Assembly: GCF_002582035.1 (NCBI RefSeq)
Contig: NZ_NUQE01000044.1
Coordinates: 124,166-188,165, forward strand
From: Bacillus pseudomycoides
Lineage (GTDB): Bacteria; Bacillota; Bacilli; Bacillales; Bacillaceae_G
Direction: 5' to 3'
DNA: 64,000 nucleotides
Part shown: one piece after another, positions 62,399-64,000 of the stretch
How positions within the stretch are numbered: position 1 is the first letter of the stretch
How the letters are laid out: each line of letters opens with the position of its first letter
Made by a program: the position numbers and the translations under genes
The notes under the pieces: generated by a model
Databases searched by the model: none
Told to the model about the DNA's origin: nothing
What the model saw: the letters and a program-made list of their open reading frames with translations, nothing else

Positions 62399-62992
62399 TT
62401 ATTTTGAAAATAACCATTCATACATTAAAATTTGATCGTGTAAATTAACATTTGGATTAACATATCTGTGAATCTCATATCCTTCATATAAAGCAGCCAA
62501 AGAAGTAGCTAGTATTTTTTCATTTACCTTTGGTTTAATTTGATTTAATTCTTTTGCTTTCTTAAATATTGCCTCAAATAAATTAATCCAACCTTCATAG
62601 GCATTATTAATACATTCCTGTATCTCTTTATATCGGCTGCTTTGTTTAATTAATTCTAAATAAACGCCTGTCCAATAAGAACGAGTTGTAGCCGTCTCAA
62701 TTCCTATTTCAAGAAATTGTTGAATAAAGGATTTAATTTCAAATGTTCCTTGTTTTACTTGTTGCTCAAACACGTTCTTTAAGTCATCCATATGGATCTC
62801 CATTCGAATACGCATGACTTCCATTAATAATGCTTCTTTACTTTTAAAATGAACATAGAATGAACCTTTTGTTTTTCCAGCTCCTTTCATAATGTCATCA
62901 ATGCTCATTGCATCATATCCCTTATCTGCAAGCAGTTGAAAAGCAGAATCGATAATTTTCTTTTTAGTTTCTTCACCTGTTATGTACTTCAT
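62399..62992 (-). CDS. TetR family regulator 3
   Basis: A 197-aa repressor with HTH KKIIDSAFQLLADKGYDAMS, IDDIMKGAGKTKGSFYVHFK and a C-terminal ligand domain. It is divergent from the gene for a small secreted protein with 182 bp between. That gap holds ATAACCGGTTAGTA, a possible binding site. The start has AAGGAGAAG upstream. Its target is probably the secreted protein gene or itself. Confidence 0.88.
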   Translation of the reverse strand: MKYITGEETKKKIIDSAFQLLADKGYDAMSIDDIMKGAGKTKGSFYVHFKSKEALLMEVMRIRMEIHMDDLKNVFEQQVKQGTFEIKSFIQQFLEIGIETATTRSYWTGVYLELIKQSSRYKEIQECINNAYEGWINLFEAIFKKAKELNQIKPKVNEKILATSLAALYEGYEIHRYVNPNVNLHDQILMYEWLFSK

Positions 62993-63174
62993 ATAAACAC
63001 TTCTCCTTTATCTACCCTATAAATTTGTAAATCATCCATATCGATATATTATATTTTTGATCATTTAAACAAATATCTGGTAATTCAAGTGTCATATTTG
63101 CAGATAATTCATAATAATATAAAAATATTATAACCGGTTAGTATGAATTCATCTAGTAGTAAGGAGTTGGTTTA

Positions 63175-63591
63175 ATGACATTATCTCAAGGAATTATAAA
63201 AAAATGGTTGTTACCGTTTATTTTATGTTTTTCAATGATTTTTGCATTTTTTCCACAATCTAAAGCGGAAGCTGCTCTTGCTGAAAATCATTCCTATCTT
63301 TCACTTGGTGAATATTCAGATGGAACCTCAGGATACCCGATATATGTACCAACAAACGGAAAATATTCATTTCTTTTCGGTGTGGATTCAATAAGTGTTT
63401 ATAGTGTGAAAGTTCAAATCAAGAAAAATGGTTCATTTGTCGTAGCAGAGAAAATAATAAAACATGGTTATCCTTGGGCTGGTACCTACTCTGCTAATCC
63501 TGGTGGTTATTATACAATTCACCTTGACTGTGATCCTTATGGAGTATCTAGGCTTTGTAAAGCAGAGGGACATATTAAGTATGTTAAGTAA
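63175..63591 (+). CDS. Small secreted protein of unknown family (138 aa)
   Basis: A signal peptide (IIKKWLLPFILCFSMIFAFF, probable cut near SKAEA-A) precedes a mature part of about 104 aa predicted to be beta-rich, with LSLGEYSDGTSGYPIYVPTN and IKKNGSFVVAEKIIKHGYPW. Two cysteines (LDCDPYG and SRLCKAEGH) near the end can form a disulfide. AAGGAG precedes the ATG. It is flanked by two TetR genes and two family E repeats, suggesting this block was duplicated or moved together. It resembles small Bacillus exoproteins but I know no family. Confidence 0.75.
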   Translation: MTLSQGIIKKWLLPFILCFSMIFAFFPQSKAEAALAENHSYLSLGEYSDGTSGYPIYVPTNGKYSFLFGVDSISVYSVKVQIKKNGSFVVAEKIIKHGYPWAGTYSANPGGYYTIHLDCDPYGVSRLCKAEGHIKYVK

Positions 63592-63652
63592 TCTATAAAT
63601 ATATATTAAGGCGATCCATAACGGAGCATCTTTTTCAATACCGATAACGAAT

Positions 63653-63742
63653 TTTATGTGAACACGAAAGTCCCCCAGTTAAACAACCTGGAGGACTTTT
63701 AATAGTCTTCTAAATACATTGAATCCCGATAATGATGCGTTA
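63653..63742. repeat. Family E repeat, copy 2 with terminator
   Basis: It is over 90 percent identical by eye with the 62.25-kb copy (AAACAACC for AAACAATC and GATGCG for GATACG among few changes). Like copy 1 it lies immediately downstream of a leftward TetR gene. Confidence 0.75.
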
Positions 63743-63745
63743 CTC

Positions 63746-64000
63746 TTATTCATCTTTTTTATTCGGTTCTTGGATTTGAAGTAATTCAACAAAAACATTT
63801 AGCATGTCCTGTATTTGAATTCGATTGTCTACAAAATGTTGCAAATTAAATCCATTAAAAATAGCCATGCTTGTAATTGCTAAAGTTCTGGCATCTAATG
63901 AACTTCCAATTATACCTTCATCTTTCATTCTCTGAAAAAAATGTGTAAGGAATGATCTCCATTCTTCCATTTGGAAAATAAGCCTTTCTTTTATTAGAGG
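63746..64000 (-). CDS. TetR-type regulator, C-terminal part (runs off the window)
   Basis: An open frame continues to the right edge and reads PLIKERLIFQMEEWRSFLTH, FFQRMKDEGIIGSSLDARTL and AITSMAIFNGFNLQHFVDNR, the ligand-binding domain of a TetR regulator. The HTH is beyond the window. Its tail is followed by a family E repeat, as for TetR 3. Confidence 0.75.
   Translation of the reverse strand, partial: PLIKERLIFQMEEWRSFLTHFFQRMKDEGIIGSSLDARTLAITSMAIFNGFNLQHFVDNRIQIQDMLNVFVELLQIQEPNKKDE

Noticed and set aside
7309-63742. CRISPR array
   Set aside because: The repeats are dispersed, of several kinds and without regular spacers, and there are no cas genes.

Overview
The window is a low-G+C Firmicutes chromosome segment, almost certainly from the Bacillus cereus group. 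The evidence is an alpha/beta SASP gene, a B. anthracis-type prolyl 4-hydroxylase with residues H127, D129, H193 and K203, a second SecY, an IS231-type transposase relic, and many copies of short interspersed repeats of the kind called bcr elements in this group. I assigned all of this by reading; no searches were run.

Layout. 0-8 kb: RNase J paralogue, an O-methyltransferase, a DinB/YfiT-like protein, an acetyltransferase, a flavin oxidoreductase, UppP with a 54-aa membrane protein, a VOC protein and a DUF6886-type protein. 8-12 kb: a visibly G+C-richer secreted glycerophosphodiesterase followed by a decayed reverse-transcriptase gene. 12.6-16.7 kb: a proline block, with proB-proA behind a T-box leader and a separate, much more A+T-rich proC. 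17-30 kb: DadA-like oxidase, SDR enzymes, an amidase relic, secY2, a divergent EamA exporter/MocR regulator pair, a SASP, an MscS channel, prolyl hydroxylase and a PH-domain protein. 30-36 kb: two TetR/efflux modules (MFS; paired SMR) whose four upstream regions share one 17-bp operator, then an IS231 remnant. 36-42.5 kb: a tandem glycine riboswitch driving an AlsT-type carrier, and the MoxR-DUF58-transglutaminase operon. 42.5-50.2 kb: a zone with several broken genes (ABC-F, DUF1062, LysR, MFS, GNAT) among intact SDR, APC permease and methyltransferase genes. 50.3-53.4 kb: three SRPBCC genes with an ArsR regulator, then a YjjG-type HAD hydrolase. 54-64 kb: DUF6688-type membrane protein, DUF2975/YozG pair, a kinase-like protein, a serine recombinase with an adjacent res-like site, two isochorismatase-family hydrolases with an Lrp regulator, and two TetR genes flanking a secreted protein.

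The features I consider most worth attention are the repeats. At least five families of short non-coding elements (called A to E here) occur repeatedly. In families A and C the central hairpin stems differ in sequence between copies but stay paired, which points to selection on folded RNA or on the palindrome. Copies sit between convergent genes as terminators, and several lie at the broken ends of decayed genes. The second theme is a set of one-base frameshifts (AlsT, TetR2, DUF1062), two of them in poly-A tracts. These are either real decay or assembly errors and should be checked against reads.
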